42,833 nt of DNA, from the NCBI GenBank assembly GCA_947480335.1, contig CANKCB010000019.1:1-42833 (forward strand), given 5' to 3'. Below, in pieces: positions 11,431-21,653 of the stretch. The position numbers were made by a program, and so were the translations under genes. The notes under the pieces were generated by a model. The model saw only the letters and a program-made list of their open reading frames with translations. It searched no databases and was not told the origin of the DNA. The stretch comes from Gammaproteobacteria bacterium (GTDB taxonomy: Bacteria > Pseudomonadota > Gammaproteobacteria > Eutrophobiales > Eutrophobiaceae). Each line of letters begins with the position of its first letter. Within the stretch, counting starts at the first letter, position 1.

Positions 11431-11437
11431 GTTCAGT

Positions 11438-12211
11438 TCAACGTACAATACCGCGCTCGGATACCTTGATAAAATCGGCAAACTGTTCCACGTCTGTCGA
11501 CAACATGGCAAGACTGTCCAGTTTTTCAATAGCGTCTTTCAATAACAGCCCATCGCGATAAACTATCCTGTAGGCTTTGCGTAGCAGTTCAATCCTGTCC
11601 TGTTCCATGCCATGGCGCTTCAGACCTTCCCGATTCAGGCCGTTTGGTTTGGCTGTATTACCGGCTACCAGTAGATAAGGAGGTACATCCTTTACTATAA
11701 CCGAGGCAATGGCAGAAAAACTGTGACTACCAATTCGACAGAACTGATGCACACCTGTGAATCCGCCCAGAATCACATTGTCATCAATCAGTACATGGCC
11801 TGCCAACGTTGTATTATTGGCAAAGGTGTTGGTATTACCGATGTGACAATCATGTGCAATGTGTACATAGGCCATGATCCAGTTATTATTCCCCAGACGG
11901 GTTAATCCACCGCCGGATGCCGTACCCCTGTTTATTGAGCAAAACTCGCGGATAGTGTTGTCATCACCAATTTGCAGTTCAGACTGCACATCATTCTGAA
12001 ACTTCTTGTCCTGTGGATCTTCACCAATGGAACAGTGATGATAAATTCTATTGTTGCTACCAATCCGTGTCGGTCCGCTGATAATCACATGTGAACCGAT
12101 GCGGCTACCCTCACCAATCTCGACATTTTTTCCAACAACAGAATAGGGCCCAATCCAGACATTGTTTCCAATCCTGGCTTCGGGATGGATTATTGCTGTG
12201 GTATCAATCAA
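11438..12211 (-). CDS. lpxA: UDP-N-acetylglucosamine O-acyltransferase
   Basis: LpxA adds a 3-hydroxyacyl chain to UDP-GlcNAc, the first step of lipid A synthesis. The protein is a left-handed beta helix of hexapeptide repeats (IGNNVWIGPYSVVGKNVEIGEGSRIG and similar). It contains the active-site region AHDCHIGNTNTFANNTTLAGHV, and GGFTGVHQFCRIG further on. The length (257 aa) is close to E. coli's 262. The start is a TTG at 12211 that overlaps the fabZ TGA (TTGA), giving the residues MIDTTAIIHPEARIG that align with the known LpxA N-terminus. Translational coupling to fabZ is likely. Confidence 0.96.
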   Translation of the reverse strand: MIDTTAIIHPEARIGNNVWIGPYSVVGKNVEIGEGSRIGSHVIISGPTRIGSNNRIYHHCSIGEDPQDKKFQNDVQSELQIGDDNTIREFCSINRGTASGGGLTRLGNNNWIMAYVHIAHDCHIGNTNTFANNTTLAGHVLIDDNVILGGFTGVHQFCRIGSHSFSAIASVIVKDVPPYLLVAGNTAKPNGLNREGLKRHGMEQDRIELLRKAYRIVYRDGLLLKDAIEKLDSLAMLSTDVEQFADFIKVSERGIVR

Positions 12212-12666
12212 GAATCCGTTTCCGCAACAGTCGTTAACAGGTCAGAATTTGCTACAATCTTGCCATCTACACTGGCGGTAGCGGAAAACTTCCATATATT
12301 TCGACGCACAGTTACAAATTTGACTTCCAGAATAAGCTGATCACCCGGTTCTACTGTTTTACGAAAACGGGCCTTGTCCACTCCGACCAGATAATACAGG
12401 GTGTCATCCAGCTCATCCCGACGCGACTCAGCACCTGAAATTACACCCAGTATGGCCGCCGCCTGTGCCATGGCTTCAATGATTAATACTCCGGGCATTA
12501 ATGGGCGTTGTGGAAAATGTCCCAGAAAAAATGGTTCGTTAACCGTTACATTTTTCAGTGCAACAATCGATTCGCCAGGGACACAACTGACGATTTTATC
12601 CAGCAACAAAAAAGGATAACGGTGTGGCAGGTAGTTCTTGATCTGGGTGGTATTCAACAATGTCAT
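12208..12666 (-). CDS. fabZ: 3-hydroxyacyl-[acyl-carrier-protein] dehydratase FabZ
   Basis: FabZ dehydrates 3-hydroxyacyl-ACP in fatty acid elongation and competes with LpxA and LpxD for the same substrate pool. The hot-dog fold motif HFPQRPLMPGVLIIEAMAQ holds the catalytic His50 and Glu64. The N-terminal LPHRYPFLLLDKI is typical. The length (152 aa) is standard. It lies between lpxD and lpxA as usual and has an ATG start. Confidence 0.96.
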   Translation of the reverse strand: MTLLNTTQIKNYLPHRYPFLLLDKIVSCVPGESIVALKNVTVNEPFFLGHFPQRPLMPGVLIIEAMAQAAAILGVISGAESRRDELDDTLYYLVGVDKARFRKTVEPGDQLILEVKFVTVRRNIWKFSATASVDGKIVANSDLLTTVAETDS

Positions 12667-12685
12667 AGTGGTTCCAGGGTAAAAA

Positions 12686-13708
12686 TTAGGTTTCTTTTTT
12701 CAGCTTGTTTTCCAGGACTGCTACACGCCTTGCAAGTTCGTCCAAATGTCTGAAACGCGCTGTGTTTTTACGCCAGGTCATGATATCAGATACAACCATA
12801 GCTCCCGAATAGGTGCCAGCCTGGGTTATGGATCTGGACACGCCGGATAGTCCGGTAATTATAACATCATCCGCGATTTCAATATGACCGGAAATGGCAG
12901 AAGCTCCACCTATCATGCATCGTTTTCCTATCGTGACACTGCCGGCAACTCCGGCACAGCCAGCAATCGCTGTGTGGGCACCAATGACACAGTTATGTCC
13001 TATCTGGACCTGATTATCAATTTTCACACCTTCTTCAATAATCGTATCGCCCAGCGCACCTCTGTCTACCGTAGAGTTTGCACCGATTTCAACATCATCG
13101 TTGATAATGACACTACCCAATTGGGGTAATTTCAGCCACTGTCCATTTTCATTGGCCATCCCAAAACCATCCGCACCGATTACTACCCCAGGATGCAGAA
13201 GTACCCTTTCACCAACACGAACCCCATGACAGAGTGTCACGTTGGCTACCAGTCGGGTATTTTTGCCAATAACTACATTTTGCTCCAGTACGCAGCCTGG
13301 ACCGATATACACGTTTTCTTCAATGATAACGCCGGCACCAATGGCAACATGTGCAGAGATGCAGACTGAAGCATGAATTAAAGCTGAGTTACTGATACTG
13401 GCCGAGGGGGCAATACCGGATTGGTATGCTGGTTCCGGATAAAGAAAACGTACTGCTTTTACAAACCCCAGGTAGGGATCCTTTACGATGAGCGCATTGA
13501 CAGGACAATGTTGCAGATCTTCCCGGGCCAGTACTACGGCACCTGCCCGGGTCGTTCTCAGATATTCAGAATATTGACGGTTGGCCAGAAAACTTATCTG
13601 ATCCGGTAATGCATTTTTCAGTGTTCCGGCACCGGAAATCCCGTATGCCGGATCACCTACTATTTCTGCATTAATTACTTCAGCGATGTCCCCCAGTCTA
13701 GATAACAT
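12686..13708 (-). CDS. lpxD: UDP-3-O-(3-hydroxyacyl)glucosamine N-acyltransferase
   Basis: LpxD adds the second 3-hydroxyacyl chain, to the amino group of the lipid A precursor. An N-terminal uridine-binding domain (FLANRQYSEYLRTTRAGAVVL) precedes a hexapeptide-repeat beta helix (HPGVVIGADGFGMANENGQW, QIGHNCVIGAHTAIAGCAG). The catalytic histidine lies in QIGHN. A C-terminal helix (FRHLDELARRVAVLENKLKKE) matches the ACP-contacting helix of the family. The length (340 aa) is normal. It sits between skp and fabZ. Confidence 0.96.
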   Translation of the reverse strand: MLSRLGDIAEVINAEIVGDPAYGISGAGTLKNALPDQISFLANRQYSEYLRTTRAGAVVLAREDLQHCPVNALIVKDPYLGFVKAVRFLYPEPAYQSGIAPSASISNSALIHASVCISAHVAIGAGVIIEENVYIGPGCVLEQNVVIGKNTRLVANVTLCHGVRVGERVLLHPGVVIGADGFGMANENGQWLKLPQLGSVIINDDVEIGANSTVDRGALGDTIIEEGVKIDNQVQIGHNCVIGAHTAIAGCAGVAGSVTIGKRCMIGGASAISGHIEIADDVIITGLSGVSRSITQAGTYSGAMVVSDIMTWRKNTARFRHLDELARRVAVLENKLKKET

Positions 13709-13743
13709 ACATGGAGTACGCGCCCTGCAAGCAAAGCTTCCGC

Positions 13744-14274
13744 TTATTTTGCTGCAGTCTTGTTGAGATGCTGTAAAACCAGATCAGTCATGTCAATCTT
13801 TGGACTGGCGAAAATCACACCATCGCTCAGCACCAGATCAAAATTGTTCTCTTTGGCTACGGCCTGAATGGCACTGACAATTTCGTTCTGGATTTTTGCC
13901 ATTTCCTCATTTCTGCGGAAATTCAGGTCTTCACGGAATTCATCATCTTCACGCTTAAGGTCACGGCGTTTATTGACAATATCGCGCTCCAGAGTTTTGC
14001 GCTCTGCCTCGCTCATTACAGCACCATCCTTGTTGAACTTGTCTTCCTGTGCAGACAGTGCTTTCTGTTCAGCTAACAGTTGTTTGCTGCGCGGGGAAAA
14101 TTCATTTTCAATCATGACACTGGTCTTTCTTGCCTGGGGGGATTGCTCCAGAATTTTATTCGCATTAACCACGCCAATCTTGTAGTCCTCTGCATAGACA
14201 CTCACACCAAAACCACTCAACAGGATTGCCGCAGTGATGATAGTCAAGAAACGATTAAATCTTTTCAATTTCAT
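13744..14274 (-). CDS. skp: Periplasmic chaperone Skp (OmpH family)
   Basis: Skp holds unfolded outer membrane proteins in the periplasm on their way to the BAM complex. The 176-residue protein has a signal peptide of about 28 residues ending VYA-ED. A short beta core (YKIGVVNANKILEQSPQ) and a long charged coiled coil (about residues 60-140, rich in E, K and R) form the tentacle arms. The C-terminus LVLSDGVIFASPKIDMTDLVLQHL is typical. It follows bamA directly, as in most gammaproteobacteria. Confidence 0.93.
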   Translation of the reverse strand: MKLKRFNRFLTIITAAILLSGFGVSVYAEDYKIGVVNANKILEQSPQARKTSVMIENEFSPRSKQLLAEQKALSAQEDKFNKDGAVMSEAERKTLERDIVNKRRDLKREDDEFREDLNFRRNEEMAKIQNEIVSAIQAVAKENNFDLVLSDGVIFASPKIDMTDLVLQHLNKTAAK

Positions 14275-14297
14275 ACTCCAATAATATATATGTAAGG

Positions 14298-16709
14298 TTA
14301 AAAACTTGTGCCGATATTAAACTGGAACTGTTCCGTATCATCACCGGGCTGATTATTGAACGGCGTGGAAATACTGAAACTCATCACTCCCAGTGGTGAT
14401 ATCCACACGGCCCCAAGGCCAGCTGAATATCGTAATTCACCAATGTCTAATTGATTATCATCGCTACAGATAGGACTATTGTCAATACTCGTTACTATAC
14501 CACCTATGCTCAGCGGACTACCCAATTCAGTTATACTCGGTTCTAAGGTAGTAACCGTCAGGTTTCTCCTCGCATTTCCAGTACAAAACACGTTTCCAGC
14601 GTCAGTAAAGGCTGAAAACCGGAATGAATCAAACTGCTCCAGAAACGGGATGGGGATAATAACTTCAGCACCTGTAACGACCTTGACATTTCCGCCAATC
14701 GGGCGACCAAAGTTATCCTTGGGACCGAGTGCGTTCTGGGTGTATCCCCTGACTGAACGTGGACCGCCGGCATAATAATTCTCGAAAAATGGCAACACAT
14801 CCGTCCCACCATACGCATCGCCATATCCTAGATCACCCTTCAATGCGAAAATAAATCCCTTGCCAATCGGCTGGAACCACTGCGCACGATAGGACAGTTT
14901 GTAAAACTCGAGTGAGTTACCGAATGTGGGTACGGCAATTTCGCCCAGAATCTGGTGGTACAAACCCTGATTAGGGAGGATCAATTCATCACGCGTATCG
15001 TAGGCAAACCCGACACTGAGACGAATTACGTCAAACTGACTGCCTTCCTTGTTGATAAAATCCTGTACCTGATCAGCATAAAAACCGTCTTCAGACAGCT
15101 TGGTATTTTCATAGCCTATGGCTGTACTGATTGAATTATATTCTGAAATCGGTAACCCAAAGTTCACGCTGCCACCCAGCACCGTACTATCGTAAGCGGT
15201 GATATTTGCATCCAGACCCTGGGTTTCCTGATAACTGAAATTATAACCACGACTGATACCATCATCGGTAAAATACGGGTTCAGGTATCCGAGCGACAGT
15301 GAACGGTTATAACTGCTGTTATTAAAGGCAAGTGACACCCTGTTTCCAGATCCAAACAGATTGTTCTGAGAAATACTGGTAGATATCACCAGACCTTCAA
15401 TCTGTGAGTATCCCAATCCGGCTGTAAAGTTACCAAACGGCTGTTCTTCTACCGTGTATTCCACATCAACCTGATCAGCCGAGCCTGGTACCGTCGGGGT
15501 CTCTACATTCACTTCCTTGAAATACCCTAATCTTTGCAGGCGCACCTTGCCGCGCTCAACCTGGGGGGTGGAAATCCAGCCACCTTCTACCTGACGCATT
15601 TCACGTCGCAGCACTTCATCCCTGGTCCGGATATTACCGATAAAATCAATGTGTCTGACATACACACGTTTGCCCGGGTCTATGAAAAATGTAACCATAA
15701 CTGTCTTGTTATCATCATCGACATCAGGCACACCATTCACGTTGGCAAAGGAGTAACCTTCTGCGCCCATCTTATCGGTAATACGTTTACTGGTGTCATT
15801 TAACTCCTTGCGGGAAAACAAGGCGCCTTTCCTGACTGAAACCAAATCAAACAAATCCTGATCCGGGACTATTAACTCACCAGCCAGTTTTACTCCGCTG
15901 ATTGTATACAAATCGCCTTCTGTCACATTGATGGTGATATAGATATCCTGCTTGTCTGGTGTAATCGTTACCTGGGTAGAATCGATATTGAAATTGATAT
16001 ACCCCTGGTCCTGGTAGAACGACTGGAGTTTTTCCAGATCACCTGACAGTTTCTGACGTGAATACTGGTCATTTTTACTGAAAAACGACATCAGCGTCGA
16101 GGCACTCAGTTCGAACTCATCCAGTAGCGTCTCTTCTGAATAGACTGAATTGCCAACGATGTTAATCTGCCTGATTTTGGCTGCATCACCTTCTGATATC
16201 TTGACAGAGATGCCGACGCGATTATTTGGCAAGGAATCAACCTTGGATTTGATATTGACGCCGTACTTACCATTGGAAAAGTATTGGCGCTGCAATTCCC
16301 TTTCCAGCTTTTCCAGTTGTGACTGATCAAATACCTGGCCTTCAGTAAAACCGACATCCTTTAGACCTTTCATCAAATTTTCAGTGGTGATGTCCTTGTT
16401 TCCATCAATTTCGAGCTTGCCAATGGTTGGCCGTTCCTTGATAAGGACTACAAGCACCTTGCCTTCACGCTGAAACACGACATCATCAAAGAAGCCGGTC
16501 TTGAACAGATCCCTTAATGATTCGGCAGAAATCTTGTTATTGAATTTATCACCGATTTTGACAGGAAGATAATTGAAGATCGTACCGGCGGTCAGACGTT
16601 GCAGTCCTTCAATTCGTATATCCTCAATGGTGAATTCTTCTACCGCCCATACAGTTGAAAAATTAACAATCAACAACAATAACAATATTTTTTTTATAAT
16701 AGATTTCAT
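14298..16709 (-). CDS. bamA: Outer membrane protein assembly factor BamA
   Basis: BamA is the core of the machine that folds beta-barrel proteins into the outer membrane. After a signal peptide (MKSIIKKILLLLLIVNFSTV), five POTRA domains run to about residue 425 (EDIRIEGLQRLTAGTIFNYL starts POTRA1). The 16-stranded barrel fills the rest, with the VRGYTQNALGP lid-lock motif (the usual VRGF has Y here) and a C-terminal aromatic beta signal ending in F. The ATG at 16709 is preferred over the TTG one codon upstream. The length of about 803 aa is normal. The gene lies between rseP and skp. Confidence 0.96.
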   Translation of the reverse strand: MKSIIKKILLLLLIVNFSTVWAVEEFTIEDIRIEGLQRLTAGTIFNYLPVKIGDKFNNKISAESLRDLFKTGFFDDVVFQREGKVLVVLIKERPTIGKLEIDGNKDITTENLMKGLKDVGFTEGQVFDQSQLEKLERELQRQYFSNGKYGVNIKSKVDSLPNNRVGISVKISEGDAAKIRQINIVGNSVYSEETLLDEFELSASTLMSFFSKNDQYSRQKLSGDLEKLQSFYQDQGYINFNIDSTQVTITPDKQDIYITINVTEGDLYTISGVKLAGELIVPDQDLFDLVSVRKGALFSRKELNDTSKRITDKMGAEGYSFANVNGVPDVDDDNKTVMVTFFIDPGKRVYVRHIDFIGNIRTRDEVLRREMRQVEGGWISTPQVERGKVRLQRLGYFKEVNVETPTVPGSADQVDVEYTVEEQPFGNFTAGLGYSQIEGLVISTSISQNNLFGSGNRVSLAFNNSSYNRSLSLGYLNPYFTDDGISRGYNFSYQETQGLDANITAYDSTVLGGSVNFGLPISEYNSISTAIGYENTKLSEDGFYADQVQDFINKEGSQFDVIRLSVGFAYDTRDELILPNQGLYHQILGEIAVPTFGNSLEFYKLSYRAQWFQPIGKGFIFALKGDLGYGDAYGGTDVLPFFENYYAGGPRSVRGYTQNALGPKDNFGRPIGGNVKVVTGAEVIIPIPFLEQFDSFRFSAFTDAGNVFCTGNARRNLTVTTLEPSITELGSPLSIGGIVTSIDNSPICSDDNQLDIGELRYSAGLGAVWISPLGVMSFSISTPFNNQPGDDTEQFQFNIGTSF

Positions 16710-16764
16710 CAAGTGAGTATCACAAGCAAGGAATTCAACGTGGTTTAAATGTCAGTTTTTCGGG

Positions 16765-18219
16765 TTATCCAACTACGCGCAGTATATCGTTATAAAATGC
16801 CAGTACCATCATACCGAGCAATAATACCAGACCCAGCTGCTGACCGATAACCTGAAATGTTTCCGATACCGGACTGCCTTTTATCGCTTCAATCAGATAA
16901 TACAGTATATGACCGCCATCAAGTAATGGTACCGGCAGTAGATTCAGCACTCCCAGACTGACGCTGACAAGCGCCAGAAACCCGAGAAACGCCACTATAC
17001 CAAGATTTGCCGTATCACCGGCATATTTTGCAATGGTCACCGGACCACTCAGATTCTTGACCGAGGCCTCGCCTACGATCATTTTCCCGAGGATTTGTAA
17101 GGTCATCATCGCCATTTCGTAGGTACGATCAACTGCTTTTAGCAACGCCGGTACGAGAGGATATCTCTCCAGCGTATACAGCGATTCGTCCGGTAAATAC
17201 CGGTTATCAAATGCCGCACCGATTCGACCAACCACCTCACCCGTTTCCAGTTTGGTCGCTTCCGGGGTCAAGGTTACCGATAGCTGCACGCCATTGCGTA
17301 TGTACTCTACCCTGATAGGCACGCCTGCGTGTGCATGAATATATTGAACCCATTCCACCCAGGATTTCATCTGTTTACCATCGGTGGCCGTTACCAAATC
17401 ACCACGAGCCAGACCGGCCTGGGCGGCTGAACCTGAAGGGGTCACCTCACCAATCTGGGCAGGCAGCACTGGCACATCCGGGGTTATCCCCAGTTGCTCC
17501 AGCAGGCGACCACTGGCCATTTCATCAATGCTGACTTTTGACATATCAATGGTTATTGATTGTTCCTGAGCATTCCTGTTTCTCACCAGATAGACCACCT
17601 GCCCTCCATTGACAACCCGGGATACCGTCATATCTATCACCGAGAGCCAGGTCGGTGTGCTCTTCCCATCAATGCTGATAATCTGCTGGCCACTGGTAAA
17701 GCCGGCGTGCATGGCAATCGAATCTTGTGCCACTTCACCGATCATCGATTTCAGCCCGGTCACACCAATCAAAAATGTCAGCCAGTACGCCAGAATGGCA
17801 AATATGAGATTAAATGCCGGACCTGCTGCAACCACAGCCAGACGCTGAATCAAGGGACGGGTATTGAATGCAAACTGCTTTTCCGTTTCAGGCACATAAC
17901 CTTCGCGCTCATCCAGCATCTTTACATAACCACCAATCGGTAACGCTGCCAGCACAAATTCGGTTTCATCTGCCGCAAACTCACGTTGCACCAGTAATTT
18001 GCGCCAATTGGCTGGATTCCATGGTGAATGGGTAAAGCCGAAATGCCAGTACGGCACGTTAAAATCAAAACGCCAGAATGGTTTGCCAAAGCCGACTGAG
18101 AATCTGAGAATTTTTACCTTGCACTGTCGGGCCACCCAATAATGTCCGAATTCGTGGAAGGTAATCAGAATTCCCAAAGCAAAGATAAATGCTACCAGGG
18201 ATTGGATAAAATCTAGCAT
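16765..18219 (-). CDS. rseP: RIP metalloprotease RseP
   Basis: RseP is the site-2 intramembrane protease that cuts the anti-sigma factor RseA and clears signal-peptide remnants. The zinc motif HEFGH lies in the first membrane helix (about residues 22-26), and the partner motif [12 protein letters not shown] is near the C-terminus. Two PDZ domains lie between ([15 protein letters not shown] and [17 protein letters not shown]). The length of 484 aa is somewhat longer than E. coli's 450. The start lies inside the end of dxr, an overlap of 7 bases. Confidence 0.95.
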   Translation of the reverse strand: MLDFIQSLVAFIFALGILITFHEFGHYWVARQCKVKILRFSVGFGKPFWRFDFNVPYWHFGFTHSPWNPANWRKLLVQREFAADETEFVLAALPIGGYVKMLDEREGYVPETEKQFAFNTRPLIQRLAVVAAGPAFNLIFAILAYWLTFLIGVTGLKSMIGEVAQDSIAMHAGFTSGQQIISIDGKSTPTWLSVIDMTVSRVVNGGQVVYLVRNRNAQEQSITIDMSKVSIDEMASGRLLEQLGITPDVPVLPAQIGEVTPSGSAAQAGLARGDLVTATDGKQMKSWVEWVQYIHAHAGVPIRVEYIRNGVQLSVTLTPEATKLETGEVVGRIGAAFDNRYLPDESLYTLERYPLVPALLKAVDRTYEMAMMTLQILGKMIVGEASVKNLSGPVTIAKYAGDTANLGIVAFLGFLALVSVSLGVLNLLPVPLLDGGHILYYLIEAIKGSPVSETFQVIGQQLGLVLLLGMMVLAFYNDILRVVG

Positions 18220-19397
18220 GCCACACGTTCCTCAATATACTGTGTTGAATACATTCTGGCACTCAAGTCAGCCTCCAGTATTGCCTCCAGGTTGTTTGCT
18301 GCAACCGTTTTCAGGTCAGCCAGCGCATTTTCAACAATCCTGGCTATCTCGGTAAACTGTATACGCCCATCGAGAAATGCAGAAACGGCCACTTCATTAG
18401 CCGCATTCAAAATTGTTGTTGCCGTTCCACCTGTCTTCATGGCCTCAGTGGCCAGCTGTAAACAGGGAAACCGTTTTAAATCTACCTGCTCAAAATCCAG
18501 ACGGGCTGTTGCAATCAAATCCAGCGGCTTAACTCCCGACGCTATTCTTTCAGGCCAGGCCAATGCATGCGCAATCGGAACACGCATATCCGGATTACCC
18601 AGTTGTGCCAGTACCGAGCCATCTGCATACTCAACCAGCGAATGAATCACGCTCTGGGGATGCAGCACTACCTGAATCTGATCCGGAGCAGCATTAAACA
18701 ACCAGCCAGCCTCTATCACTTCCAGCCCCTTGTTCATCATGGTCGCCGAATCGACCGATATTTTCCTGCCCATAGCCCAGTTCGGATGCAAACAGGCCTG
18801 TTCCGGAGTCACTGTATGCAACTGCTCCAGCGCCGTTGTTCTGAACGGGCCACCCGAGGCTGTCAGCACAATTCGGGTCACACCTGACTGACTCAACCCG
18901 CGCACAAATCCAGCAGGCATACACTGAAACAACGCATTATGCTCACTGTCTATTGGCAACAATTGTGCATGATTGGCACTGACCGCATCCATAAACAGCT
19001 TACCTGACATCACCAATGATTCCTTATTTGCCAGTAAAATACGCTTGCCGGCCTGTGCGGCGGCCAGGGTTGAAAGCAACCCGGCTGCTCCCACGATGGC
19101 CGCCATAACATAGTCAGATTCAGGAAGACTGGCAACCTGGATCAAGCCCTGTTGACCGCCCAGCACTTCCACATCCGGTGCCTGATTAGACAGGGCAGAA
19201 CGTAATATATCCGCAGATTTTTCATCTGCCATGACCGCATAACGTGGATGCCACTGAAGACACTGGCGCAGTATCTGCTCTACACAGGTATTTGCCGTGA
19301 TTGCTATCAGCTGATATTTGTCCTGGTGTCGCGACAATACGTCCAGCGTACTTTGGCCGATGCTGCCAGTGGATCCCAGGATGGTAATACCTTTCAT
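18213..19397 (-). CDS. dxr: 1-deoxy-D-xylulose 5-phosphate reductoisomerase
   Basis: Dxr makes 2-C-methylerythritol 4-phosphate, the first committed step of the MEP isoprenoid pathway whose later enzyme IspG is also in this window. [14 protein letters not shown] at the N-terminus binds [17 protein letters not shown]-like ([13 protein letters not shown]), [13 protein letters not shown] and [11 protein letters not shown] hold the metal and substrate residues, and [21 protein letters not shown] is the catalytic loop region. The length (394 aa) is standard. Its ATG overlaps the cdsA stop (ATGA). Confidence 0.96.
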   Translation of the reverse strand: MKGITILGSTGSIGQSTLDVLSRHQDKYQLIAITANTCVEQILRQCLQWHPRYAVMADEKSADILRSALSNQAPDVEVLGGQQGLIQVASLPESDYVMAAIVGAAGLLSTLAAAQAGKRILLANKESLVMSGKLFMDAVSANHAQLLPIDSEHNALFQCMPAGFVRGLSQSGVTRIVLTASGGPFRTTALEQLHTVTPEQACLHPNWAMGRKISVDSATMMNKGLEVIEAGWLFNAAPDQIQVVLHPQSVIHSLVEYADGSVLAQLGNPDMRVPIAHALAWPERIASGVKPLDLIATARLDFEQVDLKRFPCLQLATEAMKTGGTATTILNAANEVAVSAFLDGRIQFTEIARIVENALADLKTVAANNLEAILEADLSARMYSTQYIEERVAC

Positions 19398-20221
19398 ATC
19401 AGGTACCTGGATAACCAGTAGCCCGCGTAAAATACCGGGCCTGCTGCGGTCAGACTATCAATCCGATCCAGTACACCGCCATGTCCAGGCAACAGTTTGC
19501 CGCTGTCCTTTAAATTTGCAGCACGTTTCATCAGACTTTCGAACAAATCGCCAATAATCGACACAGGCACTGCTAATAGTCCTAGTACAATAAACATAAT
19601 AACTTCATATTGCTGAACACGATTTATCATAATAAATCCCAATGTCATCACCAGGCTTGCTATTAGCGCACCGTATACCCCTTCCCAGGTTTTTCCCGGA
19701 CTGATTCGATTGGCCAGCGTATGTTTTCCCCAGGCACGTCCGCTGAAATAGGCGGCGATATCAGCTGTCCAGATTATCAGTAATAACAGTAACAGACGCG
19801 ATCGACCCTCAGTGGTTCCATTATCTTGTAACAGAATCAGACTTAACCAGGCAGGCACCAGAACTACTAATCCAATTATGGCCTTGATAACTTTTGAGAC
19901 ATGAAATACAAACCATTGCCGCTGGGTACCCAGCAATAACAACGCTGCCATCAGCCACCAGCAGACGGATATTAGAATAATCACCGGTATCCACTCGGCC
20001 TGACGGAAAATAAAACAGATATAGAGTAGTAATACGATGCACGACACATACAGGACTTGACCGGTTGAGGATTCAATGCCGGCAATTTTGCACCATTCCC
20101 AGGCACCCAAAACCACAACCAGTCCAACTACCGCTGTTAACCAGAGGCTATTGGCAACCAGTACCAGATACAGTACCAGTGGAACCAGTAGTACAGCCGT
20201 CAATATTCTTTGTTTGAGCAC
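19394..20221 (-). CDS. cdsA: Phosphatidate cytidylyltransferase
   Basis: CdsA makes CDP-diacylglycerol from phosphatidic acid and CTP, the branch point of phospholipid synthesis. The 275-residue protein is a multi-pass membrane enzyme with about eight hydrophobic helices. The family signature is present near the C-terminus as [29 protein letters not shown], shown here only by its blocks [10 protein letters not shown] and [13 protein letters not shown], and [13 protein letters not shown] precedes it. The start is a GTG at 20221, seven bases after the uppS stop. Confidence 0.94.
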   Translation of the reverse strand: MLKQRILTAVLLVPLVLYLVLVANSLWLTAVVGLVVVLGAWEWCKIAGIESSTGQVLYVSCIVLLLYICFIFRQAEWIPVIILISVCWWLMAALLLLGTQRQWFVFHVSKVIKAIIGLVVLVPAWLSLILLQDNGTTEGRSRLLLLLLIIWTADIAAYFSGRAWGKHTLANRISPGKTWEGVYGALIASLVMTLGFIMINRVQQYEVIMFIVLGLLAVPVSIIGDLFESLMKRAANLKDSGKLLPGHGGVLDRIDSLTAAGPVFYAGYWLSRYLI

Positions 20222-20227
20222 GCAGGC

Positions 20228-20956
20228 CTACTGTCCAACTTGCTCACTGGTACGCCCGAATCGGCGTTGTCTGTTTTCAAACCAGGACAATGCCGTATCC
20301 AGAGCCGTATCATCAAAATCCGGCCATAACAGATCCGTAAAGTAAAGTTCTGAATAGGCGCAATGCCAGAGCAGATAGTTACTAATGCGCTGCTCACCGC
20401 CGGTTCTGATTAATAAGTCCGGTTCGGGTATACCGGGAAAGGCGAGATATTGACTCATCAGGTTTTCATCTATCTCCGCGGACTGTAACTGCCCCTGCCG
20501 CACTGCTTCGGCAATCTGCTGACATGCCCGGGTAATTTCCCACCGGCCACCGTAATTAGCGGCAATGACCAGTTTTAAACCGGTATTAGTTTCAGTCTTC
20601 GACTCAGATGATGAAATCAGCTTGATAAGTTTGTCCGGAAAGCCTTCACGATTTCCAATAAAAGTCAGTCTGACGTTGTTCCTGTGCAGATCATCGACTT
20701 CGCTGCGCAAGGCCGTCAGGAATAGCTCCATAAGCAAATCGACTTCATGGCGGGGACGAGACCAGTTTTCACTACTGAAGGCAAATACAGTCAGCACCTT
20801 GATTTCACGACGAATACAATGCTGGACAGTGGATCGCAGGGTGGTTACCCCCGCTTTGTGACCGGCACCACGTGGCAAGCTCCGTTGCTGTGCCCACCTG
20901 CCATTACCATCCATAATAATGGCAACATGTTGCGGAACCTTTTGAAACTTGTTCAT
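20228..20956 (-). CDS. uppS: Undecaprenyl diphosphate synthase
   Basis: UppS condenses isopentenyl diphosphate units onto farnesyl diphosphate to give the C55 carrier lipid for peptidoglycan and O-antigen. The motif HVAIIMDGNGRWAQQR holds the catalytic Asp, FSSENWSRP is the loop that closes over the product, and RTGGEQRISNYLLWHCAYSE binds the substrate diphosphate. I prefer the ATG at 20956 (MNKFQKVPQHVAII, 242 aa), which has AGG upstream, over a GTG six codons earlier at 20974. Either gives a normal length. Confidence 0.95.
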   Translation of the reverse strand: MNKFQKVPQHVAIIMDGNGRWAQQRSLPRGAGHKAGVTTLRSTVQHCIRREIKVLTVFAFSSENWSRPRHEVDLLMELFLTALRSEVDDLHRNNVRLTFIGNREGFPDKLIKLISSSESKTETNTGLKLVIAANYGGRWEITRACQQIAEAVRQGQLQSAEIDENLMSQYLAFPGIPEPDLLIRTGGEQRISNYLLWHCAYSELYFTDLLWPDFDDTALDTALSWFENRQRRFGRTSEQVGQ

Positions 20957-21024
20957 CGACAATACCTGATTCACAAAAGGCCCGGAAGTAATTCCTGAGC
21001 GCTGGCCCAGCCCGGCAAACCGGA

Positions 21025-21582
21025 CTAGATTTCCATTAACTCGCTTTCCTTGGCGGCGAGTAATTTCTCAACTTCCTCAATATGTGAGTTGGTCAATTTT
21101 TGTACCCGTTCCTCGGCTCGTCGTTCATCATCTTCGGTAATTTCTTTCTTCTTCACCAGTTCCTTCAGATGCATATTGGCATCACGACGTACACCACGTA
21201 TGGCTACGCGTCCCTTTTCTGCTTCTGACTTGACCAGTTTGATCAGATCCTTGCGACGATCCTCGGTCAATGATGGCAATGGCACTTTCAGAGTGTCGCC
21301 GACATTGATCGGATTTAATCCCAGTTCAGAACTGCGTATCGCCTTGTCAACAGCGGCAAGCGCACTCTTGTCCCAGACAGTAACATTTAACGTACGTGCA
21401 TCCAGTATGTTGACATTGGCCACCTGATTGAGCGGCACATCCGAGCCATAATAGGAAACCTGAATCTGGTCGAGCAAGCTGGGATGTGCCCTGCCAGAGC
21501 GAATCTTGGAAAACTCATGCTTGATGCTTTCCAGCGTTTTTTTCATACGCTGTTCTGTGTCACGAATAATATTATCCGTCAT
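21025..21582 (-). CDS. frr: Ribosome recycling factor
   Basis: RRF splits the post-termination ribosome together with EF-G. The 185-residue protein has the full family pattern: [36 protein letters not shown], the [18 protein letters not shown] block and a long C-terminal helix. The length equals E. coli's 185. It lies between pyrH and uppS, in the usual order. Confidence 0.96.
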   Translation of the reverse strand: MTDNIIRDTEQRMKKTLESIKHEFSKIRSGRAHPSLLDQIQVSYYGSDVPLNQVANVNILDARTLNVTVWDKSALAAVDKAIRSSELGLNPINVGDTLKVPLPSLTEDRRKDLIKLVKSEAEKGRVAIRGVRRDANMHLKELVKKKEITEDDERRAEERVQKLTNSHIEEVEKLLAAKESELMEI

Positions 21583-21593
21583 CCGCGTTCTCC

Positions 21594-21626
21594 GTTCAGT
21601 ATCAGTTCAGTATCAGTTCAGTATTA
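21594..21626. repeat. 11-base tandem repeat, three copies
   Basis: The unit GTTCAGTATCA occurs at 21594-21604 and 21605-21615, and with one change (GTTCAGTATTA) at 21616-21626. It sits in the 71-base gap between pyrH and frr, about 12 bases ahead of the frr start. No palindrome is apparent within the unit. It may be a replication-slippage product. Confidence 0.85.
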
Positions 21627-21653
21627 GTGCAGGCCTGCGAGCTTCCGGACAAA

